This document shows, piece by piece, positions 1 through 12,800 of a stretch of 64,000 nucleotides of DNA. Position 1 is the first letter of the stretch. Each line of letters starts with the position of its first letter. A model generated the notes under the pieces. The model searched no databases and was not told where the DNA came from. It worked only from the letters and a program-made list of their open reading frames with translations. A program made the translations under genes and the position numbers. Origin of the DNA: Cydia pomonella (lineage: Eukaryota; Arthropoda; Insecta; Lepidoptera; Tortricidae); assembly GCF_033807575.1 (NCBI RefSeq), contig NC_084721.1, forward strand, positions 9,052,001-9,116,000. The letters run 5' to 3'.

Positions 1-111
1 CCAAGCCAACGTGAGAACCGTAACAGTGATAAGCGTACTGAGACCGGTCGTGTTATTAAACAACCCCTTGTTGGGGCCGTTGGCCGGCTTCACGGAGCTT
101 GCGACCGGCAT
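1..111 (-). CDS. STT3B: STT3B-like oligosaccharyltransferase catalytic subunit, N-terminal fragment
   Basis: On the minus strand an ATG at 111-109 opens 37 codons that run off the left edge. The peptide begins MPVASSVKPANG and ends in a hydrophobic stretch (TGLSTLITVTVLTLAW). STT3B proteins have a short polar cytosolic N-terminus followed by a first membrane helix of the type LLxFTILxLAWLAGF, and the match is to that boundary. STT3B is the catalytic subunit of the ER oligosaccharyltransferase, which transfers glycan from dolichol to asparagine, largely after translation. Only the start is visible, so none of the catalytic motifs can be checked. The assignment rests on a short helix and could be another multipass membrane protein. 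The gene is head-to-head with the KCTD3-like gene. Confidence 0.55.
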   Translation of the reverse strand, partial: MPVASSVKPANGPNKGLFNNTTGLSTLITVTVLTLAW

Positions 112-816
112 CTTTTTATCGTAAAACACCGCAAAGTATTATAGAAATGTTTTTTCATACATTAGTTCCAGCAATTCGATTTTGTGAAAAATTGACTTTC
201 AGCCGAGCCCGACTGACACGACACGTCTCTCTTTAAAAAGTTGCCAGAAAAAAAAAACTATGGATGCGTTCAGGAGGCCAAGTAATATTTGTAATAAATA
301 TGTGGCCAAGTTTTGTGCAAAGCTTATAGAATACTCCGAGTAGAGCAATTAGAGTGTAATGAAAGCCATATTGAAAACTCTGTGTGTGTCATCCAGGCTT
401 AAATGAATCTATTGAGCCAGGAACATATCTGTTTTTGATTATGAGTTCTGTACAAAATAAATCATACAAATTTATTGATATTCTTTTTGTCACGATGAAC
501 AGAATTAAATAATTTTTAAAATGTTCGTTGTATTGTTCATGTATTTGTTACTAACTTCTACAAAGAAAATCTAAGTAGGTACCTGAGATTACAAAAGTAT
601 GTCATGGCATATTAACTTTACGTTATTACAGAACCCTAATCAAAACTTATTTGACATGACGTTGACAGTTCCTTAGCCTATATTACTTTAATTGGGGTTT
701 GTTTGTTGACGGGAGACCTGAAAATTATGATTCAGTTCATTTAGAAAGTTGAAATATTTAAGTTTCCACGTATATAATACAAGACAGTGTGCTAAAATAT
801 TATTTAATCGATTTAA
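112..816. promoter_or_regulatory. Presumed shared promoter between STT3B-like and KCTD3-like genes
   Basis: This 705-bp gap separates two divergent start codons and must contain both 5' untranslated regions. I see AT-rich DNA with no TATA element placed convincingly for either gene, and no recognisable mobile element. Its role as a bidirectional promoter is inferred from layout alone. Confidence 0.4.
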
Positions 817-3800
817 ATGACAAATTATCAGGAAATAGTTAACTTGAACGTCGGCGGAACTAAGTAAGTTATAATTTTGTTATTTGCACAGATTGAAATA
901 TAACTATTTAATAGAGATGTGCCGACTACGGTTTTGGCCGACTAGCCGACTAGCCGACTAGTCGGCAGTCAGGTGGCCGACTAGTCGGCCGACTAGTCGG
1001 CGTAGCCGACTATGGTCTTCGCCTAAGTTCGGGCGTAATCGGGAACGTTCGGGTCGCCTGATTCGCTGCCGCACGTGGTTGCGTTTTCATGTTTTGACTA
1101 GTTTTGTTTACCTTTCCGATTCACTTGTTGCTCCGGTGTGTTATTATTAGAAAAACATACAAAACGAATCGTAATTGTTGTTTAAAAGTTTAAATAAACA
1201 AGTAGTGATCTTTATAAACATTATGACTAAAAGAAAATCACGCGTGTGGACATTTTTTGACGATGTTGAAGATGATTCAAGTAAAGTGAAGTGTAATCAA
1301 TGCCAAGTACTTATTTCGCGAGGTGGACTGGGTAAATCGGCAAACACTTCGAGTATGGTGGTTTTTTTATTTTTTTGGAAGATCTAGGCAGCCGACTATT
1401 CGGCTCATTTTGCCGACTAGTCGCCGACTAGTCGCCGACTATAAATGTGGCCGGATAGTCGGCTTTCCCGACTAGTCGGCGACTAGTCGGCACATCTCTA
1501 CTATTTAATCTAGATTCGAGTAGCTATTATAAATAACCTGTATTAGATAATGTTGTGGATATTATTTACATCCCATTTAACTAAGGCTGTATCAATGTGA
1601 AACGATAAAAATGTCTGTACTGTTTCTAACGTGGCTTTCACAAATACATTATAAACAGTTAATTAGTTACCCTCTTATCGTGCCTTTGTGAGCCATGATG
1701 TCAAATGTCACTCTATATTCTCATAAAGATATAGATTTATTTATTTATATTGTTGATTACAACTTTTTAGGCACATTTAAGGTGCCTTAGGATTTCTAAT
1801 TTTGGTATTGAGGTCCCATATAGAATAAATTTATTTAATGTTGTTCCTAGTAGTTCATCTAACACTATACACAATTGTAATGTGCAAACTTTTCCTACTT
1901 CAAAACTAAAAAGCATGTTACCTTTACCTGTTTTATGGATAATTGAGAAAATTTAATATCTATGCAATGTGTATATTACTGGATAAATAAGAATATAATA
2001 TTAAATTAATTTAATAAGAGAGCCACAAAATCGACTCGAATCCACAGCAAAAAAATCCCATTTTGTCAACCTATGTACGCAAAAGCTGACAATTGCAAAT
2101 AACGGACAGGCTGATAGTAGTGAACTGGTAATCAGTTGGCCCCCTAAGATAAATTACACAATTTTCTATCTTATTCCAGATTTGCTACGTCCTGGCACAC
2201 TCTGACATGGGTGCCGGACACGTTTTTCACAGCCCTACTCAGTGGGCGCATACCTACAGTCAGAGATGAAACTGGTGCTATATTCATAGACCGAGATCCA
2301 AACTTGTTTGGGCTCATCTTAAATTTCCTCCGAACCAGAGACATAGATCTGAATAATGTCAACATTAGAGCACTCAGACATGAATGTGACTACTTTGGCA
2401 TCACTCCACTTAGCAGGAGACTGGCTCTTTGTGATGAGATGAATCATTCTTCGTGTGGAGATGTGCTCTTCTATGGATACCTACCACCACCTTGTAAGTT
2501 ATTTTTTTAATATGGTTGATCTATAAAAATTTTAATGCTCAACAATAACATACAATTGTTTGACTTCGTTAAGATTGATGGCAAAAAATTATATGATTTA
2601 GTTGATTTTTTAAAGTGCTTATGCATTTTATGATTCTTGTTAAGTCATGGATTCTCAAACTGGTAACATGGACTGATTTCACATGAGAATTGTAGAGATT
2701 TTGTAATGATGCCCGTCATTCTATCCATTCTTCCATCATTTTAATGCTGGGATTGTAGTATTTGTTGGTTCAGCCTGGGCACCTTCTGCCTTCAGGCTAT
2801 AGCCTAGCTATAGCTTTTGGGCAGAGTACTCATGCTGGGACCTATTAAGCTTTGGCTTCACAAATCACAATGCAAGAAACCAGGATCTCAAACTCACAAA
2901 GTTTTTATGGGTTTTGTGCCATCTCTAACCTACTTGGTGTTTTTGGTTGGATGTGTGCGAACACTAATTTTTTTTTCAAAGTTTTTGAACCTCAGGTCTA
3001 AGTACTGCCTGACTATTTTTATTAAATATATGGGTAAAAGTTTCATCCTACATTTGGGGCATTCCACGAAACTGTGTACTGTTGTCCCATACAAGCGTGA
3101 ATTTTCTGAAGATAATCAAGATCTTACAAACTAGGTTAGAGATGGCACAAAACCCATAAAAACTTTGTGAGTTTGAGATCCTCCAGAAGTACAAGAGTTG
3201 CCTTTACCGGTTGTTTCCGTTATCTTGCGACCAAATGCTGGAATGATATACCCCCGTCTTTGAGAGAGCTGAAATCCAAAAAATCATTTAAACATAGTTT
3301 TAAAAAAGATTCTCCTCGATAAACAAACCGCAGGTATTCCATACGGCCTTTTGGTCGCAGATTTCAGAATCTGACATGGTGGAGATGGCAGTCACGAGAA
3401 CTAGGGGGCCTACACACTGTTCACACCCTTGCCGACTTATCTATTATCACATACGACTTATATATTATAAACATGTAACACACACATACCCTCATTTTAT
3501 ACATCTGTTGTGACCTGGGTTCCGGCAGAAAACCAGTGCTTTACTCGAAAGAGTGAAGAGTATCACTGAGCCGTGACCCTTTTGTCCTGCTGCAAAGCAC
3601 ACAGTATGTAGGTAGGTACTTTTATTTTATTTTATTGTTTACTAATTATGCCTATTTTGTTGTCTCAATTTTCTTTTGTGCCATTTTTATTTTGTTCCTG
3701 TAATAATTTCTGTTCTTTATGATGATTTAAACTTTATATTGTGTGTTTTTGCAGCTGCCAAATAAATGATTTATCTGTCTGTCTATCTATCTATACTTTT

Positions 3801-6800
3801 CTGTGACAAATGGTCAAATGTATGCACAGAAACATAATTGCCTGCTTTAAATGCAAAAAAAAAAGGTGCAATACAGGAAATAAAATCTGTCCATACTGGA
3901 CAGCCCGTGGAATGCTCCATTTATCTGCTCTGCATATTATGAATTAATCTAAAGCCTTGTTATTTTTTTATCTTAGCCATAATGGTGTTTTTGTGTTATC
4001 TCTAATGACATTACAAGTGTTTTAGATTATGTACCAAAATATATTTAGCCTTGCATATAAGTCTCGTGTAAACAAGCCATATTTGTTTGGGTTGGAAAAT
4101 TGGCTTGAACGAAGGAGTTTCTTATAACTTATACTATAAATAAAATATGATTTGACATTCATCTGTAAATCTTTGATGAAGTAAAATACGGAAACAAATT
4201 TACACACTTCTTTGAAGAAATTTAAAAACATGCATTGGACTAAGAGTTGATAAGGGGAACCATAGCCCAAACCATCTTGTAATGAATGGAGACGGTGGCC
4301 AGCAATGGAATGTTAATGATAATGAGTCATGTTTAAAAAGGGGTCCATGGTCAACATGAAAACTTTACAGCTGCTCAAAACTTTACGTTTAGCGTGGGCA
4401 AAGTCCGTTTTTGGTAACTAGCGTTTTTTCCACTTCTAATAATATATAAAATATGATAAGTTTTCAGAAACCATTATTTATATTCGAGGTATATTCACAA
4501 TGAATACTATGCATTAAAATGCATAAATTTCATAAAAGTGAAATGTCCCCCCTTCCCCCCACACTGAGCACAGCTGATATACTCTTGATCGGTTTTCGAT
4601 TGTGAAACGTTATGCTTCCATAAGTAGCATTGAAATATCCCTCACAATAGTATAAATAAAATTTTAATCGCATGAGTAGAGCCGAAGCAACTAACAACTT
4701 TCGGATCAGCCCTCATAACTAGGTCTGAAAGCAAATTGTAGAGATATCATTAAGCATTCTGAAGTTATTTCATAATTTATCAGCAACAATTAATAAATCC
4801 TTATCAAAAGATAACTGAGTTATTGTAAAGATAACGTACTATAAGGTAATTTTGTTTATGAGTAGACCATAAATACTTACTCTACTTTCTAGTCTAGACT
4901 TAAAGTATTTACAGAAAGGCCCTTATGTATTAACTATGGCTTTGATTATTATAGAGTTTTGTAAAGCTATCACCCATATATTCTCACCATATATATTTTT
5001 TTTAATTCATTAGGCTTATAACATAGCAAATAAATAAATAAAAAATTACCAAAATGTAACAATAATATTTTGAATTTACCAATATTTAGTGGTTTTTTTG
5101 TAAAATTTTGTAATTTGGAGCCTCCTGGGAAAGGGGTTTAAAATGATCTTAAACATGCAAAAATAATATAGTATTCGCATTTTTTGCAGTAAGCACTCCA
5201 TTACCAAGCAACAGCAACAGTAGAAATAGCAATGGATGTTCTAGAAAAAACTCCACTGCATCAAATGCTGATGCACCATGTAATAGGACACACTCAAGGA
5301 ACTCTTCCCTAGACCTGAGGACTGTGGGCAGGATACCTTCGCAAGACCAATTGAGGTCAGTAATACCAAAACCTTGGAACTAAAAATTATCCATTAAAAT
5401 GGTAGCAAAATTCGGTGAGTTAAGTGAATACAGGTTGGTTTATTCCGAAAAAGAATTCTACTGTGATGGAATTATGACCATTATGGATAATTTTCGTAAC
5501 AATCCCGACATTCGGAAGTGATCCCGAATACACTTTACTAATGTCTACAACATCGGTACTCAACCAGCCCCCCCCCCCCCCCCCCCCGGGCTTTTTTAAG
5601 TGGATACTTAATGCCATACGAACGACACCTTTAAGTACAAAGTTTTAGAGCAGTCTAGCTAGTCGTTTTAAGATGAGAGCATAACTACGTTTATGTGTAT
5701 GGAGTACCGAGCTTGCTGCTAACTACTAATAGTAAAATAATGTAGGGCAAACTTCTGTATTTGAGGACTTTATAACAAGATGTTACATAGCAATATCTGC
5801 TATTGTAACGTCTGAATAGACAGGATGTTTACAAAAACAACATAGTCTCATTTCCTTTGCGTTCACTAGTTTGAGCAATTGCTTTGTAAATATAACTTAA
5901 CAATGGTTTTAATGTTAGAAATTAAAATCTGATATTGTTTTCAGTCGATGTGGTCGTGGACATTCCAGAGCCGCTTCTTTAGGCAATGCAGACTGTTATA
6001 AAGGGATACGCCCGCCGGAACGTAAGTTTCAATACTAATTATGTAGGTACTTACTCTACTTCCAACTTTATTGCTATCACAACTAAGTTCCTTTTTCAGT
6101 AAACGCGTGGTCAGACAGCATGAAAGTTCAAATTATAAAGGCACACCACAATTGGATCGCGGTTGCATACACACACTTCGTAACTGGATACAGGTACATG
6201 TATTAAAAGGCCCTAATAAACATATTACTTTTTAGGGTTCCGTAGCCAATGGCAAAAAACCTAACCCTTATGGATTCGTCATGTCTGTCTGTTCGTCCGT
6301 ATGTCACAGCCACTTTTTTTTCCGAAACTATAAGAACTATACTGTTAAAACTTGGTAAGTAGATGTGTTCTGTGAACCGCATTAAGATTTTCACACAAAA
6401 AAAAAAATTTTAGGGGTACCCCATACTTAGAACTGAAACTGGATACGTCTTCAAAAATGATATTGAGGTTTCTAATATCATTTTTCTCTAAACTGAGTAG
6501 TTTGCGCGAGACACACTTCCAAAGTGGTAAATGTGTATCGTCCCCCCCCCCCTGTAACTTCTAAAATAAGAGAATGATAAAACTAAAAAAATCCATGCAA
6601 ACTTTGACCGAAAATTGGTTTGGACGAAATCTAGTAAGTAGTTTTTTTTAATACGTCATAAATGGTACGGAACCCTTCATGGGCGAGTCCGACTCGCACT
6701 TGGCCGCTTTTTTATTTGTTTTACTTAATTAAATTAGTCAATGGTGCTTAGATTTAGGTTTTTAGTTTAGCATAAGTTAAGATTTTTGTGTTTATATATT

Positions 6801-9800
6801 TCTGGTGTACTAGTCAATTGTCATCATCATCAATTAACTCTGCAAAATATACCACAGATGACGATTTTGTATCGACAAATTTTATAAAATCTTACTCGTA
6901 TGTAGCTTACAAAAGCGAATTTAATGGTGATTTTCTGTATAGGAGTTTCTTTTTCTATAACAATGCGTTCCTAATCGATTAAAAATACGATAAATAATTT
7001 TATGGGTCCGTGGAATGCTGCATTTATTTTTATTAAATTGAACACCGATTGTGTTTCTGTAACACCTTTTTCATCAGATTGACAGATTCATGCGGATGGT
7101 ACGTCGTATTCCAATCGCCCGTCCAAGACTCCGTGATAGAGAGGATAGCGTTGAACGCCAAGACGGGCGGCGGCGCGACGGCCAGCGGCACGAACACTAC
7201 GGGGACTGATGTCATGTTGGGCATAGCGAGCGGGCCGCTGGTTCGGTTGTGGGCGTTCTCTACGCATAGCGAGCCTGTTCGGAGGACATTAGTTGGTAAG
7301 ATTCATTTGGTACTGTATTCAGACAATGGTGGAGACGGAAAAATTGAATGAATAGTTGGGTAGAAGAAGGGGCGACGGCAAGCGGTACGATCGCGACATG
7401 GACTATAGTTGTGCCGTTCTCAGGAACGTTTCTCCGTTTACTATGGGGAATTTTCTCGCACGATAATATTCTCCATACAAAACGGAGAATGTTCTCGAGA
7501 ATAGCACAACTATAACAGGGACTGATATCATGTTAGGCTAGGTTAGCCTAGCGAGCGGGCCGTTGCTTCGATTATGGACGTTCTCTGCGCCCAGTGTACC
7601 CGCATGGAATACATTAGTTAGTAAGATTCATTTGGGACTTTGTTTAGGCGCTGGACACTTGACGCAAAATTAAATGACAAGATGAGTAGTATAGAAGTAC
7701 GACGAGAGCTAAAAATATGGCGGAATGTGATATTTTTAGAAATGTATAATTTAAGTTAGTCACATAATATCATAGCTTCTTAACATATTATGACTATTAT
7801 GAGCTGCTGGGTGATGTTACTTCATGCATTATTTTACTACATTTCTCAGGCACGTTCAACTTGGGTGTTCGGGTGGAGCACCTGCTATTCGTCGGCCCAC
7901 AACTGGTGGCCCTGAGCGGAGCGGGCGCCCGGAGCAAGGCGGGCGTGTGGCACACCAGCACGCAGCACTGGCAGACGCAGGACGTGGCGCATCTCAGCAC
8001 ACACGACACCGCCGGCTCGTTCCTGCTGCTGGGGACCAACACGGGCGCCATCAACTACATAGGTGAGCTGTTAATTCACACCAGGGCTCCAGAGCAGGGC
8101 GGGCGTGTGGCACACCAGCACGCAGCACTGGCAGACGCAGGACGTGGCGCATCTCAGCACACACGACACCGCCGGCTCGTTCCTGCTGCTGGGGACCAAC
8201 ACGGGCGCCATCAACTACATAGGTGAGCTGTTAATTCACACCAGGGCTCCAGAGCAGGGTGGGCGTGTGGCACACCAGCACGCAGCACTGGCAGACGCAG
8301 GACGTGGCGCATCTCAGCACACACGACACCGCCGGCTCGTTCCTGCTGCTGGGGACCAACACGGGCGCCATCAACTACATAGGTGAGCTGTTAATTCACA
8401 CCAGGGCTCCAGAGCAGGGCGGGCGTGTGGCACACCAGCAAGCAGCACTAGCAGACACAGGACGTGGCGCATCTCAGCACACACGACACCGCCGGCTCGT
8501 TCCTGCTGCTGGGGACCAACACGGGCGCCATCAACTACATAGGTGAGCTGTTAATTCACACCAGGGCTCCAGAGCAGGGAGGGCGTGTGGCACACCAGCA
8601 AGCAGCACTAGCAGGACACAGGACGTGGCGCATCTCAGCACACACGACACCGCCGGCTCGTTCCTGCTGCTGGGGACCAACACGGGCGCCATCAACTACA
8701 TAGGTGAGCTGTTAATTCACACCAGGGCTCCAGAGCAGGGTGGGCGTGTGGCACACCAGCACGCAGCACTGGCAGACGCAGGACGTGGCGCATCTCAGCA
8801 CACACGACACCGCCGGCTCGTTCCTGCTGCTGGGGACCAACACGGGCGCCATCAACTACATAGGTGAGCTGTTAATTCACACCAGGGCTCCAGAGCAGGG
8901 TGGGCGTGTGGCACACCAGCACGCAGCACTGGCAGACGCAGGACGTGGCGCATCTCAGCACACACGACACCGCCGGCTCGTTCCTGCTGCTGGGGACCAA
9001 CACGGGCGCCATCAACTACATAGGTGAGCTGTTAATTCACACCAGGGCTCCAGAGCAGGGTGGGCGTGTGGCACACCAGCACGCAGCACTGGCAGACGCA
9101 GGACGTGGCGCATCTCAGCACACACGACACCGCCGGCTCGTTCCTGCTGCTGGGGACCAACACGGGCGCCATCAACTACATAGGTGAGCTGTTAATTCAC
9201 ACCAGGGCTCCAGAGCAGGGTGGGCGTGTGGCACACCAGCACGCAGCACTGGCAGACGCAGGACGTGGCGCATCTCAGCACACACGACACCGCCGGCTCG
9301 TTCCTGCTGCTGGGGACCAACACGGGCGCCATCAACTACATAGGTGAGCTGTTAATTCACACCAGGGCTCCAGAGCAGGGTGGGCGTGTGGCACACCAGC
9401 ACGCAGCACTGGCAGACGCAGGACGTGGCGCATCTCAGCACACACGACACCGCCGGCTCGTTCCTGCTGCTGGGGACCAACACGGGCGCCATCAACTACA
9501 TAGGTGAGCTGTTAATTCACACCAGGGCTCCAGAGCAGGGTGGGCGTGTGGCACACCAGCACGCAGCACTGGCAGACGCAGGACGTGGCGCATCTCAGCA
9601 CACACGACACCGCCGGCTCGTTCCTGCTGCTGGGGACCAACACGGGCGCCATCAACTACATAGGTGAGCTGTTAATTCACACCAGGGCTCCAGAGCAGGG
9701 TGGGCGTGTGGCACACCAGCACGCAGCACTGGCAGACGCAGGACGTGGCGCATCTCAGCACACACGACACCGCCGGCTCGTTCCTGCTGCTGGGGACCAA

Positions 9801-12800
9801 CACGGGCGCCATCAACTACATAGGTGAGCTGTTAATTCACACCAGGGCTCCAGAGCAGGGTGGGCGTGTGGCACACCAGCACGCAGCACTGGCAGACGCA
9901 GGACGTGGCGCATCTCAGCACACACGACACCGCCGGCTCGTTCCTGCTGCTGGGGACCAACACGGGCGCCATCAACTACATAAGTGAGCTGTTAATTCAC
10001 ACCAGGGCTCCAGAGCAGGGTGGGCGTGTGGCACACCAGCACGCAGCACTGACAGACGCAGGACGTGGCGCATCTCAGCACACACTACACCGCCGGCTCG
10101 TTCCTGCTGCTGGGGACCAACACGGGCGCCATCAACTACATAGGTGAGCTGTTAATTCACACCAGGGCTCCAGAGCAGGGTGGGCGTGTGGCACACCAGC
10201 ACGCAGCACTGGCAGACGCAGGACGTGGCGCATCTCAGCACACACGACACCGCCGGCTCGTTCCTGCTGCTGGGGACCAACACGGGCGCCATCAACTACA
10301 TAGGTGAGCTGTTAATTCACACCAGGGCTCCAGAGCAGGGTGGGCGTGTGGCACACCAGCAAGCAGCACTAGCAGACACAGGACGTGGCGCATCTCAGCA
10401 CACACGACACCGCCGGCTCGTTCCTGCTGTTGGGGACCAACATAGGTGCCATCAACTACATAGGTGAGCTGTAGGTTCACACAAAAGCACGACAAATATA
10501 TAGAATATAGAGAAACACGTTTATTGTAAAAACCTACATATAAATAACCTTGTACATCATAGACCGCCCCCGGTTACTACCCCCCTTATTCATAAAATGT
10601 AGCAATTAATACAAACCTCTGTTAAATTTTGTCTCTTTCTCACAAACGGAAATGTAAAAAACGACGGATAGGAACAAATAATTATCAAAGATTCGTAAGT
10701 CAAATGTTTATGACACGTTTATGAGTAATGCCATAGCATCTCTAACAGTGCACGAGCCTGACATTTTGTGCCGGTCACACGCATAAATCATATGCCTGCG
10801 ATATTAGTCATACGAAATTGAGAAACTAGCAAAAGAAATGTGACAATAACGTCTTCGTGTATACCTTCTACACAACATTTCTTCTTGGATCGGTGTTCTA
10901 TTCTCACATTATATTTATGTAGGATAATTTTATCCACAGATATGCAAAAATTCCCGCTGCGAATGAAGGACAATGATCTACTTGTCACTCAGTTGTATAA
11001 GGACCCCAATCAAGAACCTATCACAGCCATATCAGTGTACCTCACCCCTAAAACCAGTAAGTAACAATAAATTTGAACAAACAAAAGCCATAAAATTGTT
11101 TGTAACAGCGCTCTGGATCATTTACCTATCTTATGTTGATCTTTCCAAGTCAAAAATAATGGACACAGGTTTGGGTGCAAGCCCATTTATGGACCCCGAA
11201 TCGACTTAAACAAGTCAGGTAAAGCTCTTTATCCATGTCAGAAGAGCGATAATATGTTCGAACGACGCCGCCAACCGTTGGCACGACATCGGCAGGTAAG
11301 TCGACGTCGATTATCTAATCTAATATAATCCTTTTCTTTTAGGACAGTATTTTAGTTTATCAATTAGGCATCCATTAAAAATGTTGATATGTTTCCAACT
11401 TCCTAGGCAGCTCTTTTTATTTATGTTTTTTGGGATTTTAGTTTATCAATCAAATAAACCTGAATTATTTGTCTAGATCTGTGCGGCAACTGGATAGAGA
11501 TAGCATATGGTACTCGGTATGGCTCAGTTCGGGTCATAGTACAGCATCCAGAAACCGTGGGCCACGGCCCGCAACTCTTCCAGACCTTCACCGTCCACCA
11601 GAGCACTGTCACCAAGGTAAACTTACGGTCAATTACTGCAACAATTCAGTCTTTGTGTTCGCCCAGCCGGTTAAAACAGTCACCAAAGTAAATGTTACAT
11701 TGTAGTTTGGTTACTTACTACTAACGAAATAAAGGAAGAATGAATAAAACTTTATGATTTGATTATATTTGGCGGCTTAGGGACACCGCTATTGCACTAG
11801 CTACTAACCTAACCATACCCAATTGTGGCGAATATTTCTACCATAACCCATTCTCCTTTACCGTTTTTTACACCTCAGGGAAGCGCATTGTGATATCTAC
11901 TGTATTTTAATAGCATTTTCATATTGTCCGATCCGATATCGTATGTCGGTTGATCCTTGGAAAAATTCTGCTGCTAGAGAATGCTTCTTTTGGTTTACTT
12001 CCTTGTGGTCGTATCCGACATCCGATATCGGTCGCTCTAACGGTACTGATGTTGCAAATTGCGTTTGCTTCAATTCAACAGTACTGACTTCATTGCTTAA
12101 ATTGCGTACTAATAACACCAACCTGACGATGTCTCTTTCAGGTTTCTCTATCAGAAAACTACCTAATATCGGTATGCAGCGAGTACAACCACGTCCGCTC
12201 CTGGCGAGTCACTCGCTTCCGAGGAATGATCTCCACCCAACCGGGAACCACGCCCAAGGCCGCCTTCAAAGTGCTCGCGCTGGAGGCCCCCACGGCCCAG
12301 CCACACAACGACTGCGGTACTTTCAACCTTAAGCATGTTACAATAAGCTTCAATTCGATTATGGAAGCTGTAGTTAGTTTCTTCAACCATGTGATATCCT
12401 GGGGAGCGCCGAGTCGAGAGCCTAAGCAAAGAGGGATTACGCCAGAAGCAAGCTTCATTGTGCTGGCTCTAGAAGGTCCTACAGTTCAACCGTGTAATGA
12501 TATCGGTAATATTTTTACATGTTATTGATATCATAATTTATTTAGGGAGTTTAAATAAATTATTATTACTTTTAAATTAACCCTAAATTTGAAAACGTAA
12601 CTAGTTATCGATATAGAAAACTACCCAAACGCGATTTGAAAATGTAATTTTGTAAGTTACGGCGCGACCGAAAGGTTCGGCAGTTTTTGATCGAAACCCA
12701 ACCTTCGGCTGAAACGAACTAAAACTTTACTAATGATACATTTAAAAAATTGTTTTCTTTATATACTTTGTTTTATATTTCATGAGAATAGAAAGTCTTA

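Noticed and set aside
2817..3134. 105-codon plus-strand frame
   Set aside because: It spans an inverted-repeat element and has no domain; a chance frame.
8105..10467. Many overlapping 80-95-codon open frames starting MGVWHTSTQHWQTQ
   Set aside because: They are the same array unit read from exon into intron and then into the next copy in a shifted frame; only the exon 7 part is real coding sequence.
7941..10473. Regular direct repeats that could suggest a CRISPR-like array
   Set aside because: Units are 160 bp without unique spacers, and they derive from a gene's own exon in an animal genome.
12226..12528. A separate gene starting MISTQPGTTPKAAF
   Set aside because: This is exon 10 of the KCTD3-like gene running through the 17-bp gap into its duplicate; it is reported as such.
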